Shown: one piece after another, positions 1 to 8,989 of the stretch | Numbering within the stretch: position 1 is the stretch's first letter | How the letters are laid out: each line of letters opens with the position of its first letter | Assembly: GCA_018402725.1 (NCBI GenBank) | Contig: JAGYII010000003.1 | Coordinates: forward strand, 26,143 to 90,142 | Reading direction: 5' to 3' | From: Candidatus Izemoplasma sp. | GTDB lineage: Bacteria; Bacillota_I; Bacilli_A; Izemoplasmatales; Izemoplasmataceae | Length of the DNA: 64,000 bases | Program-made: the position numbers and the translations under genes | The notes under the pieces: model-generated | The model's database searches: none | Seen by the model: the letters and a program-made list of their open reading frames with translations, nothing else | What the model was told of the DNA's origin: nothing

Positions 1-551
1 GTGCTGACCAGGCTACGGTCATTAATTACTATCACCGTCATGCCATTCCTTACTCGGTTTCAACCAGTGAGGGTCTTTGGACATCGGTGGGCTATGATTT
101 AGGGTATTATCAAATCTTTAAAGACCAGTTCCCTGACTACCCTTTAAATAACCATATGGGTGTGACCTTAGAACGTCTTGAAGGATTGACCATTTATAAA
201 ATATTGGCTAAATACGACTCTGAATCTCAGCTTCGCTATCACCAAGCTAACTTGGAAAAGATGGTGGAAGCCACCGTGACTCAAAGCATGGAAGGTTTCT
301 TAAGTGTTTTACCTAGTGGCATCACGAAAGGGACCACTTTACTTCGTTATCTAAAAGAAAAGTCCATTGCACTTGACCAAGTGATTGTTTTTGGCGATAA
401 TGATAACGACATTGAAATGTTGTCGCTAGTGCCTCATTCATACGCCATGCTTAATGGCTCTGAAGGAGCTAAAAAAGCCGCAAGTTACATTACAAAAACC
501 GACCATAATCAATATGGTGTGCTAACCACACTAGAAAATATGAATCTTTAA
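1..551 (+). CDS. HAD-superfamily (Cof-type, IIB) phosphatase, 3' part only
   Basis: The reading frame is already open at the window edge (the first full codon is at base 3), so the start lies upstream; the GTG at 87 is internal. The visible C-terminal part carries the late HAD motifs: a conserved Lys in SGITKGTTL and the acidic metal-binding motif FGDNDNDIEML near the end. These are typical of Cof-like sugar-phosphate or nucleotide phosphatases of the cytosol. The N-terminal DxDGT nucleophile motif is outside the window. Substrate cannot be told from sequence. The gene ends 15 bases before ptsH and may be co-transcribed with it. Confidence 0.85.
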   Translation, partial: ADQATVINYYHRHAIPYSVSTSEGLWTSVGYDLGYYQIFKDQFPDYPLNNHMGVTLERLEGLTIYKILAKYDSESQLRYHQANLEKMVEATVTQSMEGFLSVLPSGITKGTTLLRYLKEKSIALDQVIVFGDNDNDIEMLSLVPHSYAMLNGSEGAKKAASYITKTDHNQYGVLTTLENMNL

Positions 552-566
552 ATAAGAGGAGAGTTT

Positions 567-833
567 ATGGCCAAAAAAACCGTGGTGATTGTTGATCCCG
601 CTGGTATGCACGCAAGACCTGCATCAAAAGTAGCTCATTTAGCAGCAAACTTTGATGAAGAGATTCACTTAACTTATAAAGAAAGAACCATCGATGCAAA
701 AAGCATCATGGGCCTGATGAGTTTAGGCGTTCCTAAAGATGCTGAACTCACCATTTCATCTGAAGGTGAAAATGCTGAAGAAACCATTGAAGCCATCATC
801 GGTGAGATGCGTAAACTTGGATTGGTCGCTTAG
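567..833 (+). CDS. ptsH: Phosphocarrier protein HPr
   Basis: An 88-residue HPr, the family's usual length. The phosphoryl acceptor His15 sits in GMHARPA. Ser46, the HPr kinase target in Firmicutes, is present in KSIMGLM. HPr passes phosphate from enzyme I to sugar-specific EII proteins; the Ser46-phosphorylated form is the CcpA corepressor in Firmicutes. The start ATG follows an AGAGGAGAG ribosome-binding site. A terminator follows directly. CRE-like sites elsewhere in the window (near 16.9, 24.3 and 43.7 kb) fit an HPr-Ser-P/CcpA circuit, but neither HPrK nor CcpA is in the window. Confidence 0.97.
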   Translation: MAKKTVVIVDPAGMHARPASKVAHLAANFDEEIHLTYKERTIDAKSIMGLMSLGVPKDAELTISSEGENAEETIEAIIGEMRKLGLVA

Positions 834-857
834 AAAGACACTTCGGTGTCTTTTTTT
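834..857 (+). terminator. Rho-independent terminator after ptsH
   Basis: Stem AAGACAC / GTGTCTT around a TTCG tetraloop, followed by a T-run, starting one base after the ptsH stop codon. Confidence 0.9.
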
Positions 858-873
858 ATACATTGCTTATAAA

Positions 874-902
874 TTGTCAAAGCCGAAGCGATAAGGTATA
901 GT
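874..902 (+). promoter_or_regulatory. Predicted sigma-70-type promoter of lon
   Basis: A -35 element TTGTCA (874-879) and a -10 element TATAGT (897-902) separated by exactly 17 bases, ending 27 bases before the lon ATG. No CIRCE or CtsR box is seen, so heat control of lon by HrcA or CtsR is not supported here. Confidence 0.65.
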
Positions 903-929
903 TATAATATCTAACATTTGAGGTGTCAC

Positions 930-3257
930 ATGTTCAATAAAACCACACAAACAACTGCTCAACTTCCTAGCATCGCCATCCGTGGATTGGCGCCTTTTCC
1001 TCATACTGATGTCAGAACCGAAGTGGGAAGAAGTGTCTCTAAACAAGCCCTATTAGATGCTGAAAGAAACCATGATAATCATGTCTTGTTACTGATTCAA
1101 GAAAATGCCACCGTTGAAGAACCTGAAAAGGAAGATTTATTAACGGTCGGAGTGGTCGCAAAAATTGGAATAAAAATCAAACTTCCTAATGGAAACTTCA
1201 AAGTCAAGTTTGATCCTTTAGTGCGGGCCAGAGTTATTGCTTATGATCAAATGGAACCCTTTATTTTAACGACCTTTGAAACCATGCCAACCATTCAAAA
1301 TGATGTTGATGAAGAGATTGCTTTAGTTAGAATGATTGTTAAAACAGTGATGGATAATTCCAATGCTGTTTTAAATAATCCAAAGCAAACCGTTGAAATG
1401 ATTCAGTCAGGCGTTTCCTCAGATAAACTAGTTGATGTCATTGCCAGTAATTTAAAAGTCCCAGAAAAAAATAAATACAAATACATTGAAGCCGCAGCGC
1501 TTGATCAGCGCCTTAACTATTTGATTCAAGATCTTGAAAAAGAGCGTCATATGAATGAAATAGAAGATAAGATTAACCGCACCGTCAAAAAGAATATCGA
1601 TGAAAATCAACGGGAATATTACCTCCGTGAAAAACTCAGAGCGATTCAAGAAGAGCTCGGGGACAAAGCCAAAAAAGAATCTGAAATTGAAGATTTAAGA
1701 GAAAAAATACTCGCTAAAAAGATGCCCGCCCATATTGAAGAAAAGGCTTTATACGAGCTTTCTCGATATGAAACATTACCCTCATCAAGTGGCGAGAGTG
1801 GGGTCATTAAAACCTACTTAGATTTCTTAGTTGATCTGCCTTGGATTGAACATTCAAAAGATGAAGAAGATATTAATGTGGCAGAAAAAGCCCTCGATGA
1901 AACGCATTTTGGACTTGAAAAAGTGAAAGAGCGTATCACGGAATATTTAGCTGTAAAACTACTTACTGGAAAAAACCCTCAAACGATTTTATGTTTAGTA
2001 GGGCCTCCTGGGGTTGGAAAAACCTCACTAGCTCAGTCGATTGCGAAAGCGTTAGGCCGTGAATTTGTTAAACAATCCTTCGGGGGCGTTAAAGATGAAG
2101 CTGAAATTAGAGGCCATCGCCGGACCTACTTAGGCGCTTTGCCAGGCCGTATTTTGTTAGGGATGAAAAAGGCTAAAGTCAATAACCCTGTTTATTTACT
2201 CGATGAAGTTGATAAATTAGGGTCTGATTACAAGGGCGATCCTAGTTCAGCGTTACTTGAAGTATTAGACCCTGAACAAAACCATAGTTTCTCTGATCAC
2301 TATTTAGAAGATACTTATGACTTATCGCAAGTTTTATTTATCGCTACCGCTAACTATTTAGGGAATATTCCAGATCCTTTAAGAGACCGGATGGAAATCA
2401 TTGAATTATCTAGCTACACTGAAATTGAGAAATTCAATATCGCTAAAGAACATTTAATTCCCAAACAAATGGAACTGCATGGCCTCGTTCCAGGCAGACT
2501 TTTCATTGATGATGATGCGGTCATGCAAATGATCCGGATGCATACCCGGGAAGCAGGAGTCCGTAACTTAGATCGTCTTTTCGGAACGATTGTTAGAAAA
2601 GCAATTAAAACCATTCTTGGTGATAAAAAAGAATCTGTTTCTGTTACGACTGACAACTTAAATATTTTCTTAGGAAAATCTAAATTCCACGACAACAAGG
2701 CAGATAAAGAAGATCAAATTGGCGTCGCCACTGGACTTGCTTATACCCAGTTTGGCGGAGACACCTTACCTGTTGAGGTCGCCTTTTTTGAGGGAAATGG
2801 TCAATTATCTCTCACCGGACAACTCGGTGATGTGATGAAAGAATCCGCTCAAGCTGCACTTTCATATGTTCGCTCTCATGCTGCACAATATAACATTGAT
2901 GAAAAGATATTTGAAAAATCCAACGTCCATATTCACGTCCCTGAAGGAGCCGTTCCTAAAGATGGCCCAAGTGCGGGCGTCACCATCACCACGGCTTTAA
3001 TTAGTGCGCTCTCTAACCGCGCGGTTGACCACACGGTGGGAATGACCGGAGAAGTGACATTAAGAGGACGTGTCTTAGCCATTGGTGGCTTAAAAGAAAA
3101 AGCCATCGCCGCGCACCGAAGTGGCCTTAAAAAGATTCTGATTCCTAAAGAAAACGAGCGGGATATCGATGATATTCCCGAAGAAGTTAGAAATCAACTC
3201 GAAATCGTTGCGGTCGAAACGATGGATGAGATAATCACCACCATCTTAAAATCTTAA
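930..3257 (+). CDS. lon: ATP-dependent protease Lon
   Basis: A 775-residue LonA-type protease: N-terminal substrate-binding domain, coiled-coil region near residues 190-260, AAA+ ATPase with Walker A GPPGVGKT at about 358-365, and a C-terminal S16 protease domain. The catalytic pair is Ser681 in PKDGPSAG and Lys724 in GGLKEK, with the same 43-residue spacing as the E. coli enzyme. Lon is a cytosolic hexamer that degrades misfolded and regulatory proteins. I chose the ATG at 930 because GAGGTG at 920-925 is properly spaced; an in-frame TTG at 918 has no ribosome-binding site. It stands alone between a promoter and a terminator. Confidence 0.97.
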   Translation: MFNKTTQTTAQLPSIAIRGLAPFPHTDVRTEVGRSVSKQALLDAERNHDNHVLLLIQENATVEEPEKEDLLTVGVVAKIGIKIKLPNGNFKVKFDPLVRARVIAYDQMEPFILTTFETMPTIQNDVDEEIALVRMIVKTVMDNSNAVLNNPKQTVEMIQSGVSSDKLVDVIASNLKVPEKNKYKYIEAAALDQRLNYLIQDLEKERHMNEIEDKINRTVKKNIDENQREYYLREKLRAIQEELGDKAKKESEIEDLREKILAKKMPAHIEEKALYELSRYETLPSSSGESGVIKTYLDFLVDLPWIEHSKDEEDINVAEKALDETHFGLEKVKERITEYLAVKLLTGKNPQTILCLVGPPGVGKTSLAQSIAKALGREFVKQSFGGVKDEAEIRGHRRTYLGALPGRILLGMKKAKVNNPVYLLDEVDKLGSDYKGDPSSALLEVLDPEQNHSFSDHYLEDTYDLSQVLFIATANYLGNIPDPLRDRMEIIELSSYTEIEKFNIAKEHLIPKQMELHGLVPGRLFIDDDAVMQMIRMHTREAGVRNLDRLFGTIVRKAIKTILGDKKESVSVTTDNLNIFLGKSKFHDNKADKEDQIGVATGLAYTQFGGDTLPVEVAFFEGNGQLSLTGQLGDVMKESAQAALSYVRSHAAQYNIDEKIFEKSNVHIHVPEGAVPKDGPSAGVTITTALISALSNRAVDHTVGMTGEVTLRGRVLAIGGLKEKAIAAHRSGLKKILIPKENERDIDDIPEEVRNQLEIVAVETMDEIITTILKS

Positions 3258-3282
3258 AAGAGGCCTCCTAGGCCTCTTTTTA
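3256..3282 (+). terminator. Rho-independent terminator after lon
   Basis: Stem AGAGGCC / GGCCTCT with loop TCCTA and a T-run, overlapping the lon stop codon region. Confidence 0.88.
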
Positions 3283-3292
3283 AAGGGTGTTA

Positions 3293-3865
3293 ATGAACTC
3301 ACTTGTAGATAAACCTATCATGGCGGTAAAACCGTCTCAGTATCCAGAAAAAACCAATCCAGAATGGGCTTTTTTTGGTCGCTCTAATGTAGGTAAATCA
3401 AGTTTGCTAAATGCTTTAATGAACCGTAAAAATCTCGCTTACACTTCAAGTACCCCAGGTAAGACTTTGACGGTTAATTTTTATCCCTTAGAAGAAGAAG
3501 TCACCTTGGTAGATCTTCCTGGATATGGTTATGCAAAAGGTCAAAAAGGGAACGACTTTTCACCTTTGTTTGATGCTTATATCGCATCATCCCGAATTGA
3601 TCACGCCATTGTTTTAATAGATAGTCGCCAACCCGTTCAGGCTTTAGATCAGAAAATGATTCAAACCTTGCACCATTATCAAATCCCTTATTTTATTGTT
3701 GCTACTAAGGCTGATAAACTCAATCAGTCAGAAAAACACCATGCAAAAAAAGCCTTTACTGAAACATGGGCGCTAGATGAGAATTCTTTGTTTTTTGTCT
3801 CAAGTTTAAAAAAGACGCATATTAACACGCTTCAAAACGCCTTGATGAATACCTTAAATCCTTGA
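3293..3865 (+). CDS. engB: Ribosome biogenesis GTPase EngB (YsxC/YihA)
   Basis: A 190-residue TRAFAC-class GTPase needed for late 50S subunit assembly. G1 is GRSNVGKSS, G3 is DLPGYGYA and G4 is TKADK. The ATG at 3293 is five bases after AAAGGG; a GTG six bases upstream is the alternative start. EngB following Lon is a common Firmicutes gene order, although here a terminator lies between them, so a separate promoter or read-through would be needed. The stop is TGA, which argues for the standard genetic code. Confidence 0.95.
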   Translation: MNSLVDKPIMAVKPSQYPEKTNPEWAFFGRSNVGKSSLLNALMNRKNLAYTSSTPGKTLTVNFYPLEEEVTLVDLPGYGYAKGQKGNDFSPLFDAYIASSRIDHAIVLIDSRQPVQALDQKMIQTLHHYQIPYFIVATKADKLNQSEKHHAKKAFTETWALDENSLFFVSSLKKTHINTLQNALMNTLNP

Positions 3866-3890
3866 AACATGGCTGTTTTCATGGTATATT
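3862..3890 (+). promoter_or_regulatory. Predicted promoter of the valS T-box leader
   Basis: TTGAAA (3862-3867) and TATATT (3885-3890) with a 17-base spacer. The -35 element overlaps the engB stop codon. Transcription would start about 10 bases before the T-box stem I. Confidence 0.7.
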
Positions 3891-3906
3891 AATGTAAATC
3901 AATAAA

Positions 3907-4098
3907 GAGAAGAGTACTTATGATTTTGTGTCACAGCGAGCGCTTAACTGGTGAAAATGCGCACCAAAACATAACGAAAGTCCCCTCTTTGATGCGAAAG
4001 CCGTATTTGCGCGTTAAGCATGTCAAGTGCTCTTTTTAAGAGAATTAAGGTGGTACCGCGATGACTCGTCCTTATCGATAACGATAAGGATTTTTTTT
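3907..4098 (+). promoter_or_regulatory. T-box riboswitch upstream of valS, probable GUC (Val) specifier
   Basis: The conserved T-box sequence GGTGGTACCGCG lies at 4049-4060. Stem I is closed by a 10-base-pair helix (3910-3919 with 4025-4034). GTC at 4022-4024 sits directly on the 3' side above this helix, where the specifier codon belongs, and is followed by A; it encodes valine, matching the downstream gene. A terminator hairpin CCTTATCG / CGATAAGG with a T-run occupies 4070-4098. Known mechanism of the class: uncharged tRNA stabilises the antiterminator and allows read-through. The folding was done by eye. Confidence 0.9.
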
Positions 4099-4110
4099 AT
4101 GGAGGAAATC

Positions 4111-6690
4111 ATGATTGATAAAAAGTATGATCATCAAATAGTGGAAGAAGGCCGCTACCAAACCTGGCTTGATAAAGGTTATTTTAATGCGGGTGATTCA
4201 ACAAAAGAAGCCTTTTGTATCGTAATACCTCCCCCGAATGTAACTGGAAAACTCCATCTAGGACACGCTTGGGATAACACGATTCAAGATATCATTATTC
4301 GGCAAAAAAGAATGCAAGGCTTTGATGCTTTGTATTTGCCTGGAATGGACCACGCTGGGATTGCAACTCAAGCAAAGATTGATGAAAAACTTAAAAGCGA
4401 AGGTGTTAACCGCTATGAACTCGGAAGAGAAGGCTTCTTAAAAGAAGCCTGGAACTGGAAAGAAACCTACGCAAAAACCATCCGTTCTCAGTGGGAAGCT
4501 TTAGGACTAAGTGTTGATTATTCAAAAGAACGCTTTACCTTAGATGATGGGTTGTCCAAAGCCGTTGAAATTGTTTTTATAAAGCTTTATGAAAAAGGTT
4601 TAATTTACCGTAAAGAGCGGATTATTAACTGGGATGTCCAGGCTAAAACCGCACTTTCTAATATTGAAGTTGAACGGAAAGATATTGAAGGGGCTCTTTA
4701 CACGTTGCGTTACCTTAGCGAAGACGGCCTCGATGAAATCAAAGTCGCTACGACCCGGCCTGAAACCATGTTTGCGGATACAGCGATTATGCTTCACCCG
4801 ATGGATAAAAAACGGGCACATCTCATTGGAAAAAAAGTATTTATTCCCGGAACAAAGGTGGCGATTCCAGTCATCGCCGATGACTATGTCGACCAAGAAT
4901 TTGGAACTGGTGCTGTGAAAGTGACCCCTGCCCATGATCCAAACGACTTTGAAGTCGGTTTAAGACACCATCTACCAACGCCATCTTGTATGGAAGAAGA
5001 TGGCACCATGAATGCAATGGCATTTGAATATCAAGGGATGGAACGTTTTAGCTGCCGAAAAAAACTCGTTAAAGACCTTCAAGAAAAAGGGCTTTTAACG
5101 AATATTGAACCCATCATCCATAACGTGGGTCACTCAGAAAGAACTGGCGTGGTAGTTGAACCACGATTGTCTTTACAATGGTTTGTGAAAATGGAAGAAC
5201 TGGCCCAACAATCTTTAGAAAAATCAACCGCCGAGTTCATCCCAAGTCGCTTTGAGAAAATATTTAAACACTGGATGGAATCGATTGAAGATTGGTGTAT
5301 CTCCCGTCAACTTTGGTGGGGACACCGGATTCCAGCCTATTATAAAGGTGAAGACGTTTACGTCGGAACCAATCCACCCAGCGGGTATATTCAAGATGAA
5401 GATGTTCTTGATACCTGGTTTTCGTCGGCACTATGGCCTTTTAGTACATTAGGTTGGCCGGATGAAACTTCAGACCTTAAACGCTATTATCCAAATGATG
5501 TAATGGTGACGGGTTATGACATCATCTTCTTTTGGGTGTCACGGATGATTTTTCAGGCTCTTGAGTTTACTAATCAAACCCCTTTCAAACACGTACTCAT
5601 TCATGGGTTGATTCGGGATGCAAAGGGTCAAAAAATGTCTAAATCTCTTGGAAATGGCATTGATCCAATGGATATAAAAAAAGAGTTTGGGATGGATACT
5701 CTTCGGTATTTCCTCACCACCAACTCAGCCCCCGGTCAAGACTTAAGATTTGAATTTGAAAAAGTAGAATCATCATGGAATTACATCAATAAAATTTGGA
5801 ACATCGCTCGTTATGTGATGATGCAAGTTGAAGGCAAGACAATAAATGCGCCAGCCAAAGTCCTAAAAGCCCTCCCTAATCAAGCCATCATGGCAGAGCT
5901 GAATGAACTTATAGAATCGGTTAATCACCTCTATGAACGTTATGAACTTTCAGAAGCAGCACGTCTTATTTATCAGTTCACTTGGGATAGCTTTGCGTCT
6001 TGGTATATTGAGTTTAGTAAACCTTTGATTCAACAAGGGGATGAGGCGATCATTACGGAGACTGAAAATGTGATGGTCTACGTTTTAACTCAAATCTTAA
6101 AATTATTACATCCCTTCATGCCATTCGTGACGGAATATTTATACCAAGCACTGCCTTTAAAAGATGCGGAATCAATCATGATTGCGAGTTGGCCCTCGAT
6201 CTCCACTCATCAAATACCTCAAGACATGCTCCATACTTACAACGATTTAAAATCCCTTATTTCGCATATTCGTCAATTAAGAAATACCTATCAAGTACCT
6301 CCCAAAAAACCAATCATTATTCGGATCGACACAGAGAATCCAGCACCCTTTATAGCCCATCAAAAATTGATTGAAAGCTTTATTAATCCAGAAGCATTCC
6401 TAATTAATCAAACCGCTCAAGGCGCTGAGGAATTGACCGAAGTATTCAGTCGGTTTACCGTCCATGTCCCGCTAGGTGATTTAGTTGATGTAGAAGCTGA
6501 AATTAAAAAACAAGAAGTCCAACTTGAGGCCGCTCTTCAAGAGATTAAGCGGACTGAAGCGATGCTATCTAATCCCCAGTTTATTGAGAAAGCACCAGAA
6601 GCTAAAGTGAATGAAGAAAAGGCTAAAAAAGAACAATATGAAAGGCAATACGAGGCGATAAAGGCTCATATTGAAACGCTCAAAAAATAA
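4111..6690 (+). CDS. valS: Valyl-tRNA synthetase
   Basis: An 859-residue class I aminoacyl-tRNA synthetase that charges tRNA-Val. The HIGH-type motif HLGH is at residues 49-52 within PPPNVTGK..., the CP1 editing region follows (for example GTGAVKVTPAHDPND), and KMSKS is at 508-512. A C-terminal Lys/Glu-rich coiled coil ends the protein, as in bacterial ValRS. The ATG at 4111 follows GGAGGAAATC; upstream in-frame starts would lie inside the T-box terminator. valS shares its last base with the folC start (TAATG), so the two are translationally coupled. Confidence 0.97.
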   Translation: MIDKKYDHQIVEEGRYQTWLDKGYFNAGDSTKEAFCIVIPPPNVTGKLHLGHAWDNTIQDIIIRQKRMQGFDALYLPGMDHAGIATQAKIDEKLKSEGVNRYELGREGFLKEAWNWKETYAKTIRSQWEALGLSVDYSKERFTLDDGLSKAVEIVFIKLYEKGLIYRKERIINWDVQAKTALSNIEVERKDIEGALYTLRYLSEDGLDEIKVATTRPETMFADTAIMLHPMDKKRAHLIGKKVFIPGTKVAIPVIADDYVDQEFGTGAVKVTPAHDPNDFEVGLRHHLPTPSCMEEDGTMNAMAFEYQGMERFSCRKKLVKDLQEKGLLTNIEPIIHNVGHSERTGVVVEPRLSLQWFVKMEELAQQSLEKSTAEFIPSRFEKIFKHWMESIEDWCISRQLWWGHRIPAYYKGEDVYVGTNPPSGYIQDEDVLDTWFSSALWPFSTLGWPDETSDLKRYYPNDVMVTGYDIIFFWVSRMIFQALEFTNQTPFKHVLIHGLIRDAKGQKMSKSLGNGIDPMDIKKEFGMDTLRYFLTTNSAPGQDLRFEFEKVESSWNYINKIWNIARYVMMQVEGKTINAPAKVLKALPNQAIMAELNELIESVNHLYERYELSEAARLIYQFTWDSFASWYIEFSKPLIQQGDEAIITETENVMVYVLTQILKLLHPFMPFVTEYLYQALPLKDAESIMIASWPSISTHQIPQDMLHTYNDLKSLISHIRQLRNTYQVPPKKPIIIRIDTENPAPFIAHQKLIESFINPEAFLINQTAQGAEELTEVFSRFTVHVPLGDLVDVEAEIKKQEVQLEAALQEIKRTEAMLSNPQFIEKAPEAKVNEEKAKKEQYERQYEAIKAHIETLKK

Positions 6691-7916
6691 TGTTTAAGAC
6701 TTTAAAAGAGGCTCAATCATGGATTGAAGCTATCCAAAAGTTTGGTTCTAAATATGATTTATCACGGATGGAAAAAGCCATTGAGTTATTAGGCCATCCT
6801 GAAAAATCCTACCCCACCATCCATATAGGGGGGACCAATGGTAAGGGTTCAACATTATCTTATTTAAGCCACATTCTAGATGCCGCAGGGTATAAGGTTG
6901 GGTCTTTTATTAGTCCCTATGTAATCAAAATAAATGAGCGTTTTCAGATTAATCAAGTCATGATCTCCGATGATGATTTATTGAAATACACGAATCAAAT
7001 GTATGATTTTTATCATGAGTTTGATTCTATAACTCATGATCATCTAACTTTTTTTGAGCTGATGACCCTGATTGGATTCTTGTATTTCCGGGATCAAAAA
7101 GTGGATATTGCCGTGATTGAAGTAGGCTTAGGGGGCCGATTGGATGCAACAAATGTGATTCACCCCCTGGTAAGTGTGATTACATCGATTGGCTATGATC
7201 ACATGCATATTTTAGGAAATACTTTAGAGCTCATTTCTTTAGAAAAACTAGGTATCGTAAAGCCAGGAACTCCACTCATATCTGGGGTATTAAATCCTGA
7301 GCTTGTGCCTTTGTTTAAAGCTAAAGCTGAGGAAAATAAAGCAGAAATCAGTTTTATTTCACCTTTAAAATTTACTCCAACAAGACCCCAAGGGTTTGAA
7401 TTCTTAGAGGATACTTTTTATATTTCGATGCTGGGATCCCATCAAATTCAAAATGCTAAATGTGCTATTTTAGCGGCCCAAAAAATCAATGATTTAGGCT
7501 TTCCAATCTCGAATGCAGCTTTAAAAGAGGGATTATTAAATACCCGCTGGCCCGGTCGCTTTGAGATGATTGATCGTTTTATTCTTGAAGGGGCCCATAA
7601 TATTAATGGGATGCAAGCGGCCATCAGTACTATTGAAGATTACCTTTTAGAAGAAGAACTCACGGTGGTTTTTGGGGTGATGGCAGATAAAGAAACCGAA
7701 GCCATGCAAAATTTGATAGAACCTTATGCCAAAAGAATCGTCTTTACCGAAGTGAATATTCCCCGGGCACTTTCTCGTGATGTATTGTATGAACGTTCTA
7801 CTCATCCCAACAAATCAAAATGTGAGATAAATTCTATTATTAACGAAACTTCAGGAACCACCCTCGTTATTGGCTCACTTTATCTAGTGAGCGCCATTAG
7901 AAATCAATTAATTTAA
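6690..7916 (+). CDS. folC: Folylpolyglutamate synthase / dihydrofolate synthase family
   Basis: A 408-residue Mur-ligase-fold enzyme with ATP-binding loop GGTNGKGS at residues 47-54 and the family motif GLGGRLDATN near 150. The C-terminal EGAHNING matches the FolC glutamate-ligase domain. It adds glutamates to tetrahydrofolate and sometimes glycine-like acceptors to dihydropteroate; whether dihydrofolate synthase activity is retained cannot be told. It overlaps valS by one base, the same valS-folC order as in Bacillus. Confidence 0.93.
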   Translation: MFKTLKEAQSWIEAIQKFGSKYDLSRMEKAIELLGHPEKSYPTIHIGGTNGKGSTLSYLSHILDAAGYKVGSFISPYVIKINERFQINQVMISDDDLLKYTNQMYDFYHEFDSITHDHLTFFELMTLIGFLYFRDQKVDIAVIEVGLGGRLDATNVIHPLVSVITSIGYDHMHILGNTLELISLEKLGIVKPGTPLISGVLNPELVPLFKAKAEENKAEISFISPLKFTPTRPQGFEFLEDTFYISMLGSHQIQNAKCAILAAQKINDLGFPISNAALKEGLLNTRWPGRFEMIDRFILEGAHNINGMQAAISTIEDYLLEEELTVVFGVMADKETEAMQNLIEPYAKRIVFTEVNIPRALSRDVLYERSTHPNKSKCEINSIINETSGTTLVIGSLYLVSAIRNQLI

Positions 7917-7925
7917 AAGGAAGTC

Positions 7926-8942
7926 ATGAATAAAGCCCAAGAAATTTCGCAAAAACTCATGGAGTGGTATGGTGAAAACAAACGGATTTTGCCCTTTCGG
8001 GACATTGATAATCCTTATTTTACTTGGGTCAGTGAAATCATGTTGCAACAAACCCAAGTGGATACCGCAATTCCATACTTTAACCGTTTTATAAAGAGAT
8101 TTGAGACCCCATGTGATTTAGCGAACGCATCGTCAGATGAAGTCTTAAAATACTGGGAAGGGCTTGGCTATTACCGACGGGCGCATCACTTACACGAAAC
8201 TGCCAAAATAATTTGTGAAGATCATAAAGGCGTGTTTCCAAGTGATCTAGCCACAATTGAATCATTCAAAGGAATTGGCCGTTATATCGCTCGTGCCATT
8301 CATTCCATCGCATTTAATCAACCAAGCCCCGCTGTCGATGGTAATGTCATCAGGGTGATGAGTCGGCTATTAGCGTACGATAAAGATCTGACCAAACCCG
8401 CAAATCAAAAGGAAATCGAACAAGCTGTTGAAGAAATGATTCACCACCAAACCCCCCGAGATTTCACACAAGCCCTAATGGAAATTGGGGCCATGGTGTG
8501 TCAAAAACAACCTAAATGTGAAATATGTCCACTTAAAGAGGATTGCAAAGCATATCAAAGCAACACTCAAAGTTCGTATCCTAACCTTCCCAAGAAGACA
8601 AAAATCACCAATCATAACTTTCACGTATTTGTGGTTGGAAATCATCAGAAAGCATTTTTAATCAAAAGACCCCCAAATGGTTTGCTTGCGAACCTTTATA
8701 CCTTCCCTCAATATGAAATGCCCCTTGAAGACGCTCTTTTATTGTTTGAAAAAACGTATGATGTAAAGGTAGCTTCTCATCAAGCTCTGTTTGAACTAAA
8801 TCATGTCTTCTCCCATCAAACGTGGCATTTAACCGTGCATCAACTCACCCTTAATAAAGCTAAATCCTTGGCCTTAGAATCTTTAAGCGATTTTCCATAT
8901 GCGATTGCGAAAGCGCATCTTAACATTATTGACAGACTTTAA
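7926..8942 (+). CDS. mutY: A/G-specific adenine glycosylase MutY
   Basis: A 338-residue DNA repair glycosylase that removes A opposite 8-oxoG. Visible parts: the catalytic Glu in EIMLQQTQVDT, the helix-hairpin-helix region FKGIGRYIARAI, the catalytic Asp in AVDGNVIRV, a four-Cys iron-sulfur cluster, and a C-terminal NUDIX-like 8-oxoG recognition domain. The cluster spacing here is C-x5-C-x2-C-x5-C, one residue shorter in the first loop than the usual C-x6-C. The start follows AAAGGAAGTC. It lies 9 bases after folC. Confidence 0.94.
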   Translation: MNKAQEISQKLMEWYGENKRILPFRDIDNPYFTWVSEIMLQQTQVDTAIPYFNRFIKRFETPCDLANASSDEVLKYWEGLGYYRRAHHLHETAKIICEDHKGVFPSDLATIESFKGIGRYIARAIHSIAFNQPSPAVDGNVIRVMSRLLAYDKDLTKPANQKEIEQAVEEMIHHQTPRDFTQALMEIGAMVCQKQPKCEICPLKEDCKAYQSNTQSSYPNLPKKTKITNHNFHVFVVGNHQKAFLIKRPPNGLLANLYTFPQYEMPLEDALLLFEKTYDVKVASHQALFELNHVFSHQTWHLTVHQLTLNKAKSLALESLSDFPYAIAKAHLNIIDRL

Positions 8943-8989
8943 AAGTAAAAAGGCTCCTTTGCTAGAATGATTAATGTGAAGGAGGGTTT

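Noticed and set aside
918..930. TTG at 918 as the lon start
   Set aside because: The ribosome-binding site GAGGTG lies downstream of it, in correct position for the ATG at 930.
4600..4935. Open frames on both strands inside valS
   Set aside because: They are shadows of the valS frame with no ribosome-binding site or family match.
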